Of a stretch of DNA of 64,000 bases, positions 44,749 through 53,367 are shown in pieces. The stretch's first letter is position 1; each line of letters opens with the position of its first letter. The translations under genes were made by a program, and so were the position numbers. The DNA comes from LMUY01 sp965198895 (GTDB taxonomy: Bacteria > Pseudomonadota > Alphaproteobacteria > Acetobacterales > Acetobacteraceae). The stretch spans positions 1,860,001 through 1,924,000 of the forward strand of contig OZ240676.1 in the NCBI GenBank assembly GCA_965198895.1. The letters run 5' to 3'. Below the pieces are notes generated by a model that worked only from the letters and a program-made list of their open reading frames with translations, was not told the DNA's origin and did not search any database.

Positions 44749-45150
44749 TCAGACCGAGACAGTGCCCTCGTCCGAGGCCTGGCCGTTCGGGGTCATCTGG
44801 TCGACCGCGTTCGGCAAATGCTGAGATAGCTGCGACAGGAAGTCGTGCGGCTGCATGCCGGCCTGGCTGGCCATATTTTGCACCTGGCTCTGGCCGAACA
44901 CGCTCTGCAGCTGATCGGGCGATACCGCCTGGTTCGGGCCGTTGCCGACCCAAGACTGCGCGATGTGGCCGAGCCCAGCCTGCTCGAACTGCGACACCAA
45001 GCCGCCGATTCCACCGCCCATGCCCGCGCCTTGGCCCATACCCTGGCCACCGCCGCCGAGTAGGCTGCCCAGCACGCCACCCATGGGCGAACTGGCGCCG
45101 CCGTTGTTGCCACCCATCAGGCCGCCGAGAACCGAGTCGAGAAGTCCCAT
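44749..45150 (-). CDS. YidB/DUF937-family protein
   Basis: This 133-residue protein starts MGLLDSVLGGLMGG, followed by a Gly/Met-rich stretch (to about residue 50). A YidB core follows with GGLVSQFEQAGLGHIAQSWVG in part (LVSQFEQAGLGHIAQSWVG), GPNQAVSPDQLQSVFG, and a C-terminal HLPNAVDQMTPNGQ. The family is widespread and uncharacterised. The ATG at 45150 gives the typical MGLLD start. It lies 21 bases before the PDZ gene start, so the two may be cotranscribed. Confidence 0.87.
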   Translation of the reverse strand: MGLLDSVLGGLMGGNNGGASSPMGGVLGSLLGGGGQGMGQGAGMGGGIGGLVSQFEQAGLGHIAQSWVGNGPNQAVSPDQLQSVFGQSQVQNMASQAGMQPHDFLSQLSQHLPNAVDQMTPNGQASDEGTVSV

Positions 45151-45277
45151 AACCGTATCTCCCGTTGTGCGATCCACTTTCGGACCGCGATCTATTTCAT
45201 CGGCGCACAGACCGATCATGGCGGATAACGCCGTCGGACCTACAAATGATGTGCACGATACCGTGTATCGGCCGGCG

Positions 45278-46186
45278 TCAGGCGCGCGGATGGGTGGCGC
45301 GGAACACCGCCAGCAGCCCGGCTTCGTCCACCGAGGTGTAGCGTTGCGTGGTGGACAGGCTGGCGTGGCCCAGCAGTTCCTGGATCGAACGCAGATCGGC
45401 CCCGCCGGCCAGTAGGTGGGTGGCGAAGGAGTGGCGTAGGGCGTGCGGGGTCGCGTGCTCCGGCAGCCCGGCCAAGCGGCGATACTGGCGCATGGTTCGC
45501 TGGGCCACCGCCGGGTTCAGCCGCTTGCCACGTAGCCCGGGGAACAGGGGCGACGCCGGGTCACCGGAGTTCGGATGGACCGCCATCCAGGCCTCCACGG
45601 CGGTTTGAACGACGGGCAGGACCGGAACCAGGCGCTCCTTGGCGCCCTTGCCCAGCACCCGCAGCGCCCCGCCGGCACGCGGCCGGTCCAGCACGTTCAG
45701 CGCCAGTGCCTCCGCAAGCCGCAAGCCGCAGCCATACAGCAACGTGAATAGCGCAGTGTCCCGCAACTGCGCCCTCGGGTCGTCCGACACATCCCCGGCG
45801 TCCTCTGCAACCCCTCTGGCCGCCTCCGGCATGAGTGCCTTCGGGATTGAAGGGCGCACCTTTGGCGTGCCCAACAGGCGCGGCGCCGGGTTGGCGACCC
45901 CATGACGGCGGGCGAGATAGCGGTAGAACGATCGCACCGCCGAGAGGTGGCGGGCACGAGTGGCGTTGACCTGCCCCTCGCCGGCCTGCTCCGCCAGCCA
46001 CGCGCGCACGTCGGATTGGGTGACGGTGCCGAGCGCGGTCAGATCCGGCTCGCCGCCCAGATGGCGGGTAAGGAAGCCGAGGTAGCCGGCAAGGTCGCGC
46101 CCGTATTCCCGCACGGTCAGCGGGGAGGCCCGGCGCTCGTCCGCTAGCCATTGCAGGAACGCTCGGCGGGCGTCCTCCCCTGTCAA
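45278..46186 (-). CDS. xerC: Chromosomal tyrosine recombinase XerC
   Basis: XerC with XerD resolves chromosome dimers at dif. The 302-residue protein (XerC is normally near 300) has a SAM-like N-terminal domain and the catalytic set Arg156 (GLRLAEAL), Lys180, His248-x-x-Arg251 (HALRHSFATHLL), His274 and nucleophile Tyr283 (TQRYTSV). The start is a TTG at 46186 with GGCGGA upstream; no ATG fits. It follows the DUF484 gene, the usual companion of xerC in proteobacteria, which favours a housekeeping role over an integrase. Confidence 0.93.
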   Translation of the reverse strand: MTGEDARRAFLQWLADERRASPLTVREYGRDLAGYLGFLTRHLGGEPDLTALGTVTQSDVRAWLAEQAGEGQVNATRARHLSAVRSFYRYLARRHGVANPAPRLLGTPKVRPSIPKALMPEAARGVAEDAGDVSDDPRAQLRDTALFTLLYGCGLRLAEALALNVLDRPRAGGALRVLGKGAKERLVPVLPVVQTAVEAWMAVHPNSGDPASPLFPGLRGKRLNPAVAQRTMRQYRRLAGLPEHATPHALRHSFATHLLAGGADLRSIQELLGHASLSTTQRYTSVDEAGLLAVFRATHPRA

Positions 46187-46223
46187 GATCCGCCCTGCGC
46201 AGCGAGGGAGGATTGAACTGCAG

Positions 46224-46844
46224 TCATCGCTCGCACGCGGCGGATAGCGCGCGGCCCAGGAACGCCAGTGAGCGCAGTCCCTGGCCTGGATGCAGCCGCG
46301 ACCGGTCCCGCGACGCCAGCGCCAATAGGGAGCCAGCACCGGCACGCACCAACGCGTCCACCCGGGCCAGCGGGGCGGCCGAGCCGTGCAGCAGCGCGGC
46401 ATCCGTCGGGTGCTCGCGGAAGGCGACTTCGCGATGGCCAAGCAGCCGGTCGACCGTGCCGGCGGGCAGCAATCGAGTGCCCGGGTGGCCGAAATCGGCG
46501 CACAGGCAGGCCGCATCCACCGCCAACAGCGCGGGTAAGTCGGTGCGGACGAATTCCGCCGGGTCGGGGGCGCGGATCAAGGCCAGCACGGCATCCTGCA
46601 CGCGCGTGGCCAACCCGGCGGCGGCACGGCCGGCGGCGAGCACGCTGTCGGCACGGGCGCATTCGGCCTGGGCGTGGGCCCGCTCCCGCGCCAGCATCTC
46701 GGCCATGTGATCGGCGAGTTCGTCGCCATGCAGGCGGCGCGGGGGCTGAAGGACGCGGTATAGCTCGGGATTGTCCCGCAGCCAGCTTGGGTTGGCCCGG
46801 AGGAACGCAGCCACGTCCTCACTCTCGAGGGTCCCGGGCCTCAC
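46224..46844 (-). CDS. DUF484 protein upstream of xerC
   Basis: This 206-residue protein has the DUF484 start EDVAAFLRANPSWLRDNPEL and a following helix (MAEMLARERAHAQAE), then a GAF-like beta region (about 85-200) with LCADFGHPGTRLLPAGTV in part. DUF484 genes precede xerC in many proteobacteria; the function is unknown. It is divergent from priA with 54 bases between the starts. Confidence 0.88.
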   Translation of the reverse strand: MRPGTLESEDVAAFLRANPSWLRDNPELYRVLQPPRRLHGDELADHMAEMLARERAHAQAECARADSVLAAGRAAAGLATRVQDAVLALIRAPDPAEFVRTDLPALLAVDAACLCADFGHPGTRLLPAGTVDRLLGHREVAFREHPTDAALLHGSAAPLARVDALVRAGAGSLLALASRDRSRLHPGQGLRSLAFLGRALSAACER

Positions 46845-46898
46845 GAGCGGGACAGAGCAGGCTTGATCACGCCGAGTGTGCTAGCCACCAAAAGCCCC

Positions 46899-49109
46899 AT
46901 GCGTCTTCCCTCCCTCGATTTCACCCTACCGGCGGCAAACGCCAGCCGGAAGCGGGTTCCGGTGCTGCTGCCCTACCCGTTCGCCGGCCCGTTCGACTAC
47001 GCGGTGCCCGAGGGCATGAACGTGCAACCCGGCGATATGGTGCTCGTGCCCCTCAACCGCCGCGCGGAAGTCGGCGTGGTGTGGGACGCCAGCCAGGGTG
47101 ACGCGGTGCCGGCCGCCAAGCTGAAGCCGATCGACGCGGTGCTGGACGCCCCCGCCATGCAGCCGGCACTGCGCCAGTTCATCGATTGGGTCGCCGGCTA
47201 CACCCTGGCCCCGCCCGGCGACGTGCTGGCGATGGCGCTGCGGGTGAACGCTCTGGCCCCGCCCACGCCGCAAGCCGGATGGACACTGGCGGAGGTGCCG
47301 GACGATTCGCGGCTGACCGATGGTCGGCGCCGGGTCGTGGCCCTGTTGTCGGACGGCGTGCCCCGCACCGGCTCGGCCGTGGCGCGGGATGCAGGTGTGT
47401 CCCCGGCGATCATCCGTGGCATGGCGGGGGCGGGGCTGCTGCTACCCACGATCCTGCCCGCCGCGCCGCCGTTCACGACGCCCGACCCGCTGTATCCCGG
47501 CCCCACGCTGTCGCCCGAGCAGGCCGCAGCTGCCGCGTCGCTCCGCCAAGCCGTGGCGGACGGCGCGTTCAGCGTGTCGGTACTGGACGGGGTCACCGGG
47601 TCGGGCAAGACGGAGGTGTATCTGGAGGCGGTGGCCGAATGCGTCGCCGCCGGCCGGCAGGCTCTGGTACTGCTGCCGGAGATCGCCTTGTCGTCCCAGT
47701 GGCTGGAGCGCTTCACCGCCCGTTTCGGCACCGCGCCTGCCGTCTGGCACTCGGACCTGCCCTCCCGCACCCGCCGGCTGACCTGGCGAGCGGTGGCGGA
47801 GGGTGGCGCTTCCGTTGTGGTCGGCGCCCGATCGGCGCTGTTCCTGCCATTCCCCGACCTCGGCCTGATCGTGGTGGACGAGGAGCACGAGACGGCGTTC
47901 AAACAGGAAGAGGGTGTGGTGTACCACGCCCGCGACATGGCCGTGGTGCGGGCCCGCCTGTCCGCCGCGCCGGCGGTGCTGGTGTCCGCCACGCCCAGCC
48001 TTGAGACGCTCGCCAATGTGGAGGCTGGCCGCTACCGCCATCTGACGCTGGAGGCCCGGCATGCCGGCGCATCCTTGCCCGTGGTGGAGACGCTGGACCT
48101 GCGGGAACACCAGCCGCCGCGCGGGCGGTTTCTGGCAGAACCGCTGGTCGAGGCGATGAAAGCAACCATGGAGAGAGGGGAACAGGCGATGCTGTTCCTC
48201 AACCGCCGGGGTTACGCGCCGCTGACCCTGTGCCGGACCTGCGGCCACCGCATGCAGTGTCCAAACTGCACCGCCTGGCTGGTGGAGCATCGCGCCCGGC
48301 GGCAGCTCACCTGCCACCATTGCGGGCACACCGAGCCGATCCCGCCCGCCTGCCCGGTCTGCGCCGCCGCCGACAGCCTGGTGCCGATCGGCCCGGGGGT
48401 GGAACGCATCACCGAGGAGGCGGCGGCGGTGTTCCCGGACGCCCGGGTGCTGGTGATGGCGAGCGACACCATGCCCGGCCCGAACGCGGCGGCCCAGGCG
48501 GCGCGGGCGATTTCGGCGCGCGAGGTGGACCTGATCATCGGCACCCAGATCGTGGCGAAGGGCTGGCACTTTCCACATCTGACGTTGGTGGGCGTGGTGG
48601 ACGCCGATCTCGGCCTGGCCGGAGGCGACCTGCGCGCGGCGGAGCGGACGGTGCAGCTGCTGCACCAGGTGAGCGGACGAGCCGGACGGGCGGAGGCGCC
48701 GGGCCGGGTGTTGTTGCAGACGTTCAGCCCGGATCACCCGGTGATGAAGGCGCTGGTCAGCGGCGATCTGCGAGCCTTCATGGCGCAGGAAAGCGCCCAA
48801 CGCCGCCCCGGCGGCTGGCCCCCGTATGGTCGGCTGGCCGCGCTGATTGTGTCCGCCGACGATCCGCAATCGGCAGACGAGGCGGCGCGCGACCTGGGCC
48901 GGGCGGCGCCGCGAGTGCCTGGTGTGACGGTGCTGGGCCCGGCCCCGGCGCCTTTGGCGATCCTGCGCGGACGGCATCGACGGCGGTTGCTGCTGAAGGC
49001 ACGGAGGGATGTGGCGGTGCAGCCGCTGCTGCGGGCGTGGTTGGCCCAGGTGAAGGTGGGAAAGGGCGTGCGGGTGGATGTGGACGTGGACCCGGTTTCG
49101 TTTCTGTAG
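46899..49109 (+). CDS. priA: Primosomal replication helicase PriA
   Basis: PriA restarts stalled replication forks. The 736-residue protein has a beta-rich 3'-DNA-binding domain (residues 1-105) and a helicase core with Walker A GVTGSGKTEVY near residue 230 and DEEHETAFKQEE. A zinc-binding region (CRTCGHRMQCPNC, then CHHCGHTEPIPPACPVC) follows, then GTQIVAKGWHFPHLTLVGVVDADLGL in part (GTQIVAKGWHFPHLTLVGV). Eight Cys ligands are intact. The ATG at 46899 fits the family N-terminus; a TTG at 46863 is a less likely start. Confidence 0.95.
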   Translation: MRLPSLDFTLPAANASRKRVPVLLPYPFAGPFDYAVPEGMNVQPGDMVLVPLNRRAEVGVVWDASQGDAVPAAKLKPIDAVLDAPAMQPALRQFIDWVAGYTLAPPGDVLAMALRVNALAPPTPQAGWTLAEVPDDSRLTDGRRRVVALLSDGVPRTGSAVARDAGVSPAIIRGMAGAGLLLPTILPAAPPFTTPDPLYPGPTLSPEQAAAAASLRQAVADGAFSVSVLDGVTGSGKTEVYLEAVAECVAAGRQALVLLPEIALSSQWLERFTARFGTAPAVWHSDLPSRTRRLTWRAVAEGGASVVVGARSALFLPFPDLGLIVVDEEHETAFKQEEGVVYHARDMAVVRARLSAAPAVLVSATPSLETLANVEAGRYRHLTLEARHAGASLPVVETLDLREHQPPRGRFLAEPLVEAMKATMERGEQAMLFLNRRGYAPLTLCRTCGHRMQCPNCTAWLVEHRARRQLTCHHCGHTEPIPPACPVCAAADSLVPIGPGVERITEEAAAVFPDARVLVMASDTMPGPNAAAQAARAISAREVDLIIGTQIVAKGWHFPHLTLVGVVDADLGLAGGDLRAAERTVQLLHQVSGRAGRAEAPGRVLLQTFSPDHPVMKALVSGDLRAFMAQESAQRRPGGWPPYGRLAALIVSADDPQSADEAARDLGRAAPRVPGVTVLGPAPAPLAILRGRHRRRLLLKARRDVAVQPLLRAWLAQVKVGKGVRVDVDVDPVSFL

Positions 49110-49193
49110 GCGCATTGTGTGCGGGCCGGCGGCACCTCGCGCTGTCAACGATCTGCCCGCATACTGCGCTCAGGCCAAAGAACGGAACGACCC

Positions 49194-50777
49194 ATGGGTT
49201 TGAAGCGCCGCACCCTGATGCAACTCGCCGCCGGCACGCTCGCCGCGCCCAGCATCGCCCAGGCCCAAGGCTCCAGAACACTCCGCTTCATCCCCCAATC
49301 GGACGTCACTGCGCTCGACCCGGTCTGGACCTCGGTCTACGTCACGCGCAACCACGGCTACCTGATCTTCGACACGCTGTACGGCCAGGACGACGCGCTG
49401 CAGATCCAGCCCCAGATGGTGGACGGGCACACCACCGAGGACGGCGGCAAGCTCTGGACGCTGAAGCTGCGCGACGGGCTGCTGTTCCATGACGGCTCGC
49501 CAGTGCTGGCGCGGGATTGCGTGGCCAGCATTAAACGGTGGGCGCGGCGGGACGCGTTCGGACAGACGCTGATCGGGCTCACCGATGAACTCTCCGCGCC
49601 CGACGATAAGACGATCGTGTTCCGGCTGAAAGCGCCGTTCCCGTTCCTGCCGGAAGCGCTGGGCAAGGTCGGCATCAACATGCTGCCGATCATGCCGGAG
49701 CGGCTGGCCAACACCGATGCGTTCAAACAGGTGACGGAGATGATGGGCAGCGGCCCGTTCCGCTTCTTGGCCGACGAGCGCGTGGTCGGCTCTCGCGTGG
49801 TCTACCAGCGGTTCGACAAATACCAGCCGCGTCCGACGGGCGTTGCCTCGTGCACCGCCGGGCCGAAGATCGTGCATTTCGACCGGGTGGAATGGAACGT
49901 GATCCCCGATGTCGCCACCGCCGCCGCCGCCATGCAGCGCGGCGAGGCGGATTGGTGGGAGCAGCCATCCTTCGACCTCCTCCCCGTCATGCGGCGCGAA
50001 CCCGACCTGAAAACCTTCGTCGTCGAGGTCACGGGCAACATCGGCCTATTCCGCATGAACCAGCTGTTCCCGCCGTTCGACAACCCGGCGATCCGTCGCG
50101 CCCTGCTGCCGGCGCTGAACCAGGCCGACTACATGGAGGCGATCGCCGGCGATGACAAAGCAGCCTGGCGTGCGGACGTCGGGTTCTTCGGCCCTGGCAT
50201 GCCGATGGCGAGCGACGCCGGCATGCAGGCGATCACCGGGCCACGCGACCTGGACCGCGCCCGGGCCGAGGTGAAGGCCGCCGGGTATGGTGGCGAGAAG
50301 GTCGTGGTGATGAGCCCCAGCGACTATCCGCGCATCAACGCCCTGGCCAGCGTGGCGGCCGACATGCTGCAGAAATGCGGGCTGAACGTGGATTTGCAGC
50401 AGATGGATTGGGGCACGGTGATCCAGCGCCGGGCCAGCAAGGCGCCTCCGTCCGAAGGTGGCTGGAGCGTGTTCTTCACCACGCTTACGGGCCTGGACAT
50501 GTCGAGCCCGGTCGGCAACCTGGCCCTACGCGGCAACGGGGCCGGCGCTTGGTTCGGCTGGCCCACGGCTCCGAAGCTCGAGGAGCTGCGCAACCAATTC
50601 ATGGCCGCGAGCGACCTGGCGGCGCAGAAACGTATCGCCGCCGAGATCCAGTTGCAGGCCTTCATCGACGTGCCCTATTTGCCGCTCGGCGAGTTCATCC
50701 AGCCGACCACGCAGCGCAAGGAGATCGTGGACACGCTGAAAGGCCTATCGCTGTTCTGGAACGTCCGGCGAGCCTGA
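49194..50777 (+). CDS. Family 5 solute-binding protein coupled to an acyl-CoA synthetase
   Basis: This 527-residue periplasmic protein has a twin-arginine-like signal (LKRRTLMQLAAGTLAAPSIAQAQ in part: KRRTLMQLAAG). SBP_bac_5 landmarks include WTLKLRDGLLFHDGSPVLARDCVASI in part (LRDGLLFHDGSPVLARD) and PFRFLADERVVGSRVVYQRFD in part. No permease or ATPase genes are beside it. Its stop and the next start share a base (TGATG), so it is coupled to the acyl-CoA synthetase. The ligand is unknown. Confidence 0.88.
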   Translation: MGLKRRTLMQLAAGTLAAPSIAQAQGSRTLRFIPQSDVTALDPVWTSVYVTRNHGYLIFDTLYGQDDALQIQPQMVDGHTTEDGGKLWTLKLRDGLLFHDGSPVLARDCVASIKRWARRDAFGQTLIGLTDELSAPDDKTIVFRLKAPFPFLPEALGKVGINMLPIMPERLANTDAFKQVTEMMGSGPFRFLADERVVGSRVVYQRFDKYQPRPTGVASCTAGPKIVHFDRVEWNVIPDVATAAAAMQRGEADWWEQPSFDLLPVMRREPDLKTFVVEVTGNIGLFRMNQLFPPFDNPAIRRALLPALNQADYMEAIAGDDKAAWRADVGFFGPGMPMASDAGMQAITGPRDLDRARAEVKAAGYGGEKVVVMSPSDYPRINALASVAADMLQKCGLNVDLQQMDWGTVIQRRASKAPPSEGGWSVFFTTLTGLDMSSPVGNLALRGNGAGAWFGWPTAPKLEELRNQFMAASDLAAQKRIAAEIQLQAFIDVPYLPLGEFIQPTTQRKEIVDTLKGLSLFWNVRRA

Positions 50778-52489
50778 TGCAGCGTTCGGGCGGTGCCGTC
50801 ACGCGTGACTGGGTGCGCGCGCTGCAAACCACCCGGCGGCTGCAAGACACGCCGGGCAACACGCTGGCGGCGGTCGTGGCGGAGATGGCCACGACACGCG
50901 GTGACGCACCGGCGCTGATCGGTGCCGACGAGACGCTCAGCTACAGCGCACTGACCCGGCGTATCGACGATTACGCACACTGGGCGGTCCAGACGATGCC
51001 AGCAGGCACTGTCGTGGCGCTGCTGATGCCGAACCGGCCGGACTACATCGCGATCTGGCTCGGCTTGACCCAGGCTGGCTGCGTTGTGGCGCTGCTCAAC
51101 ACGCACTTGGCCGCCGATGCGCTGGCCCACTGCATCCGCAACGCGGCGGCAAGCCACGTGGTCGTCGCCGCCAGCCTGGTCGAGCGCGCTCGGGACTGCA
51201 GAACCCAACTTGGGCCCGGCATCAAATGGTGGGAGGGCGATCTGCCGCGCGGGGCCGAGGGCAGCGTCAAGCGACCCGCACCGGACGGGCGGGCGCTGCT
51301 GATCTACACCTCCGGCACGACGGGGCTGCCGAAGGCCGCCAACGTCAGCCACGCCCGGGTGCTGGATTGGAGCGGCTGGTTCGCCGGCATGATGGACGCC
51401 ACCGCCGACGACCGGCTGTACGATTGCCTCCCGCTGTATCACAGCACCGGCGGGGTGGTGGCAGTCGGCGCCATGCTGGTCGCGGGCGGCTCGGTCGTGC
51501 TCCGCGAGCGATTTTCGGCCAGCCGCTTCTGGGCGGATGTAGCCGCCACCGGCTGCACCGTGTTCCAATACATCGGCGAGCTCTGCCGCTATTTGCTGCA
51601 ATCCCCGCCGCAACCCGCCGAAACCGAACACCGCCTGCGGCTGTGCTGCGGCAATGGGCTGACCGGCACGGTATGGCCAGTGTTCCAGCAGCGGTTCCAC
51701 ATCCCGCGCATCCTGGAGTTCTACGCCGCCACCGAGGGTAGCGTGTCACTCTATAACTGCGAGGGCAAACCCGGCGCGATCGGCCGCGTGCCACCCTTCC
51801 TGGCCCACCGCTTCCCCCTGGCGCTGGTCCGCTGCGACTCCCTCACGGGCGAGCCGATACGCGACCCGGCCGGCCGCTGCACCCTCTGCGCGCCGGACGA
51901 ACCTGGCGAGGCCGTGGCTCTGCTCGGGGACAGCGCGGCCCGGCAGTTCGAGGGCTACACCGACCCCGACGCCTCCGCGCGCAAGCTGCTGCTGAATGCG
52001 TTCACCCCGGGTGACCGCTGGTTCCGCACCGGCGATCTGATGCGGAAGGATGCCGCCGGCTTCTATTTCTTCGTCGACCGCCTGGGGGACACCTTCCGCT
52101 GGAAAGGCGAGAACGTGGCCACGGCCGAAGTAGCCGCGGTCGTGCAAGCCTGTCCTGGGGTGACGGACGCTGTGGTCTACGGTGTGGCTGTGCCCGGCGC
52201 GGAAGGCAAAGCCGGAATGGCGGCTTTGGTGGTGGAGGACGATTTCAGCCTCGCCACCCTGCGCAGCCACCTGGAGCGTCAACTCCCTAGCTATGCGAGG
52301 CCGGTGTTCATCCGGTTCTGCCGCAGCCTGGACAAGACGGGCACGTTCAAGCTGAACAAAACCGGGCTCGGGCGCGAGGGCCTCGATGGCGGCGATGCGA
52401 TCTGGTTCGATGACCGGTCGCTCGGGGCTTACGTTCCGCTCGACCCGGCGTTGCGCCTTGCCATCGAGACGGGCGCTGCCAGCCTGTAG
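50777..52489 (+). CDS. FATP-like long-chain acyl-CoA synthetase
   Basis: This 570-residue adenylate-forming enzyme activates a fatty or other carboxylic acid to its CoA thioester. It has the P-loop LLIYTSGTTGLPKAANV, the FATP-type FYAATEGSVSLYN, the hinge WFRTGDLMRKDAAGFYFFVDR in part (FRTGDLMRKD), FRWKGENV and the C-terminal Lys segment TGTFKLNKTGL. It closely resembles the FadD6/FATP group, including a core-enzyme signature with ENV. The ATG overlaps the stop of the binding protein. Downstream lies repeat copy 2. Confidence 0.9.
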   Translation: MQRSGGAVTRDWVRALQTTRRLQDTPGNTLAAVVAEMATTRGDAPALIGADETLSYSALTRRIDDYAHWAVQTMPAGTVVALLMPNRPDYIAIWLGLTQAGCVVALLNTHLAADALAHCIRNAAASHVVVAASLVERARDCRTQLGPGIKWWEGDLPRGAEGSVKRPAPDGRALLIYTSGTTGLPKAANVSHARVLDWSGWFAGMMDATADDRLYDCLPLYHSTGGVVAVGAMLVAGGSVVLRERFSASRFWADVAATGCTVFQYIGELCRYLLQSPPQPAETEHRLRLCCGNGLTGTVWPVFQQRFHIPRILEFYAATEGSVSLYNCEGKPGAIGRVPPFLAHRFPLALVRCDSLTGEPIRDPAGRCTLCAPDEPGEAVALLGDSAARQFEGYTDPDASARKLLLNAFTPGDRWFRTGDLMRKDAAGFYFFVDRLGDTFRWKGENVATAEVAAVVQACPGVTDAVVYGVAVPGAEGKAGMAALVVEDDFSLATLRSHLERQLPSYARPVFIRFCRSLDKTGTFKLNKTGLGREGLDGGDAIWFDDRSLGAYVPLDPALRLAIETGAASL

Positions 52490-52498
52490 GTTACCACC

Positions 52499-52636
52499 GG
52501 CATGCCCGGGCTTGAGCCCGGTATCGACGGCGTCTCGCAGACACCGGCCCCGCCGTGTTGCATTCGGCGGTGCCGAGCACTGGTCTGACGTCACCAGCCC
52601 CACCGCGTGGATACCAGGGTCAAGCCCTGGCATGAC
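52499..52636. repeat. Palindromic repeat element, copy 2 (BIME-like)
   Basis: The outer palindromes are CCGGGC-TTGA-GCCCGG (52506-52521) and CCAGGG-TCAAG-CCCTGG (52614-52630), in opposite orientation, with ends like GGTATC and CATGAC. The interior TGCATTC (52559-52565) and ACTGGTC (52579-52585) match copy 1 at 21243-21375 in reverse complement. It fills the gap between the convergent acyl-CoA synthetase and SDR genes. Confidence 0.72.
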
Positions 52637-52644
52637 TATATGGG

Positions 52645-53367
52645 TCAGGCGGTGCTGCCGGCGTCGACTGTCATGACCGTGCCGGTGATGTTCGACGCGC
52701 TGTCGCCCAGCAGGAAATCTACCGCCGTCGCCACGTCCTCCGCCCCTGCCAGCCGCCGCAGCGCACTTCGGCGGCTGATCTGGGCGCGCTGCTTATCGTC
52801 CAGATCGTGCGTCATCTCGGTGTCGACGAAGCCAGGGGCCACCGCATTCACCGTGATGCCGAGCGAGCCGAGTTCGCGCGCCAGCGACCGGGTGAACCCG
52901 ATCAGCGCCGCCTTCGACGCGCCATAGGCCGCCAACCCGCTATAACCGGTGCTGCTCACGATGGAAGACACGTTCACCACCCGCCCGGCCCGCGCCGTCA
53001 TCATCGGGCGCACCAGATACTTGGTCAGCGTCAGCGGCGACGTGACGTTCATGCGGATCACCCGCTCGATCGCGTCGTCCGGCATGGTGGACAGGATGGC
53101 GGCCGTACCAATGCCGGCATTGTTCACCAGCCCGTAAATCGGGCCGAAATCGGTCCGCACTGCGCGGGCCAGCCCAGGCAGCGACGCCAGGTCGAGCAGG
53201 TCGCATGGGTGGAAATGCAGCAGGCCGGGGAATTCCGCCATGGCGTCGCGCAGTGCCGGGCTCTCGCTGCGGGCGATGGCGATGACGCGGAACCCCGATC
53301 GGGCTGCCCGCTGCGCAATGGCCAGCCCCAGCCCCCGCGTCGCCCCGGTGACGACCACGTTACGCAT
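52645..53367 (-). CDS. FabG-like short-chain dehydrogenase/reductase
   Basis: This 240-residue SDR has the cofactor motif TGATRGLG (residues 7-14), NNAG (82-85) and the catalytic Ser135, Tyr148 and Lys152 (AAYGASKAAL). The PGFVDTEM loop is as in FabG. It may reduce a 3-ketoacyl group on the acyl carrier protein encoded upstream. The ATG at 53367 overlaps the ligase stop by 8 bases, so it is the last gene of the four-gene acyl-activation operon. Confidence 0.88.
   Translation of the reverse strand: MRNVVVTGATRGLGLAIAQRAARSGFRVIAIARSESPALRDAMAEFPGLLHFHPCDLLDLASLPGLARAVRTDFGPIYGLVNNAGIGTAAILSTMPDDAIERVIRMNVTSPLTLTKYLVRPMMTARAGRVVNVSSIVSSTGYSGLAAYGASKAALIGFTRSLARELGSLGITVNAVAPGFVDTEMTHDLDDKQRAQISRRSALRRLAGAEDVATAVDFLLGDSASNITGTVMTVDAGSTA

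Noticed and set aside
45278..46186. The tyrosine recombinase as a mobile-element integrase.
   Set aside because: Its length, catalytic layout and DUF484 neighbour fit chromosomal XerC. No att repeats or phage genes are nearby.
47442..49148. A 568-codon minus-strand frame inside priA.
   Set aside because: priA is complete with all motifs. The frame is a His/Arg/Gln-rich shadow.
50375..50776. An N-terminal extension of the acyl-CoA synthetase frame upstream of 50777.
   Set aside because: It reads through the binding-protein gene in another frame and lacks conserved sequence. The ATG at 50777 fits the family start.
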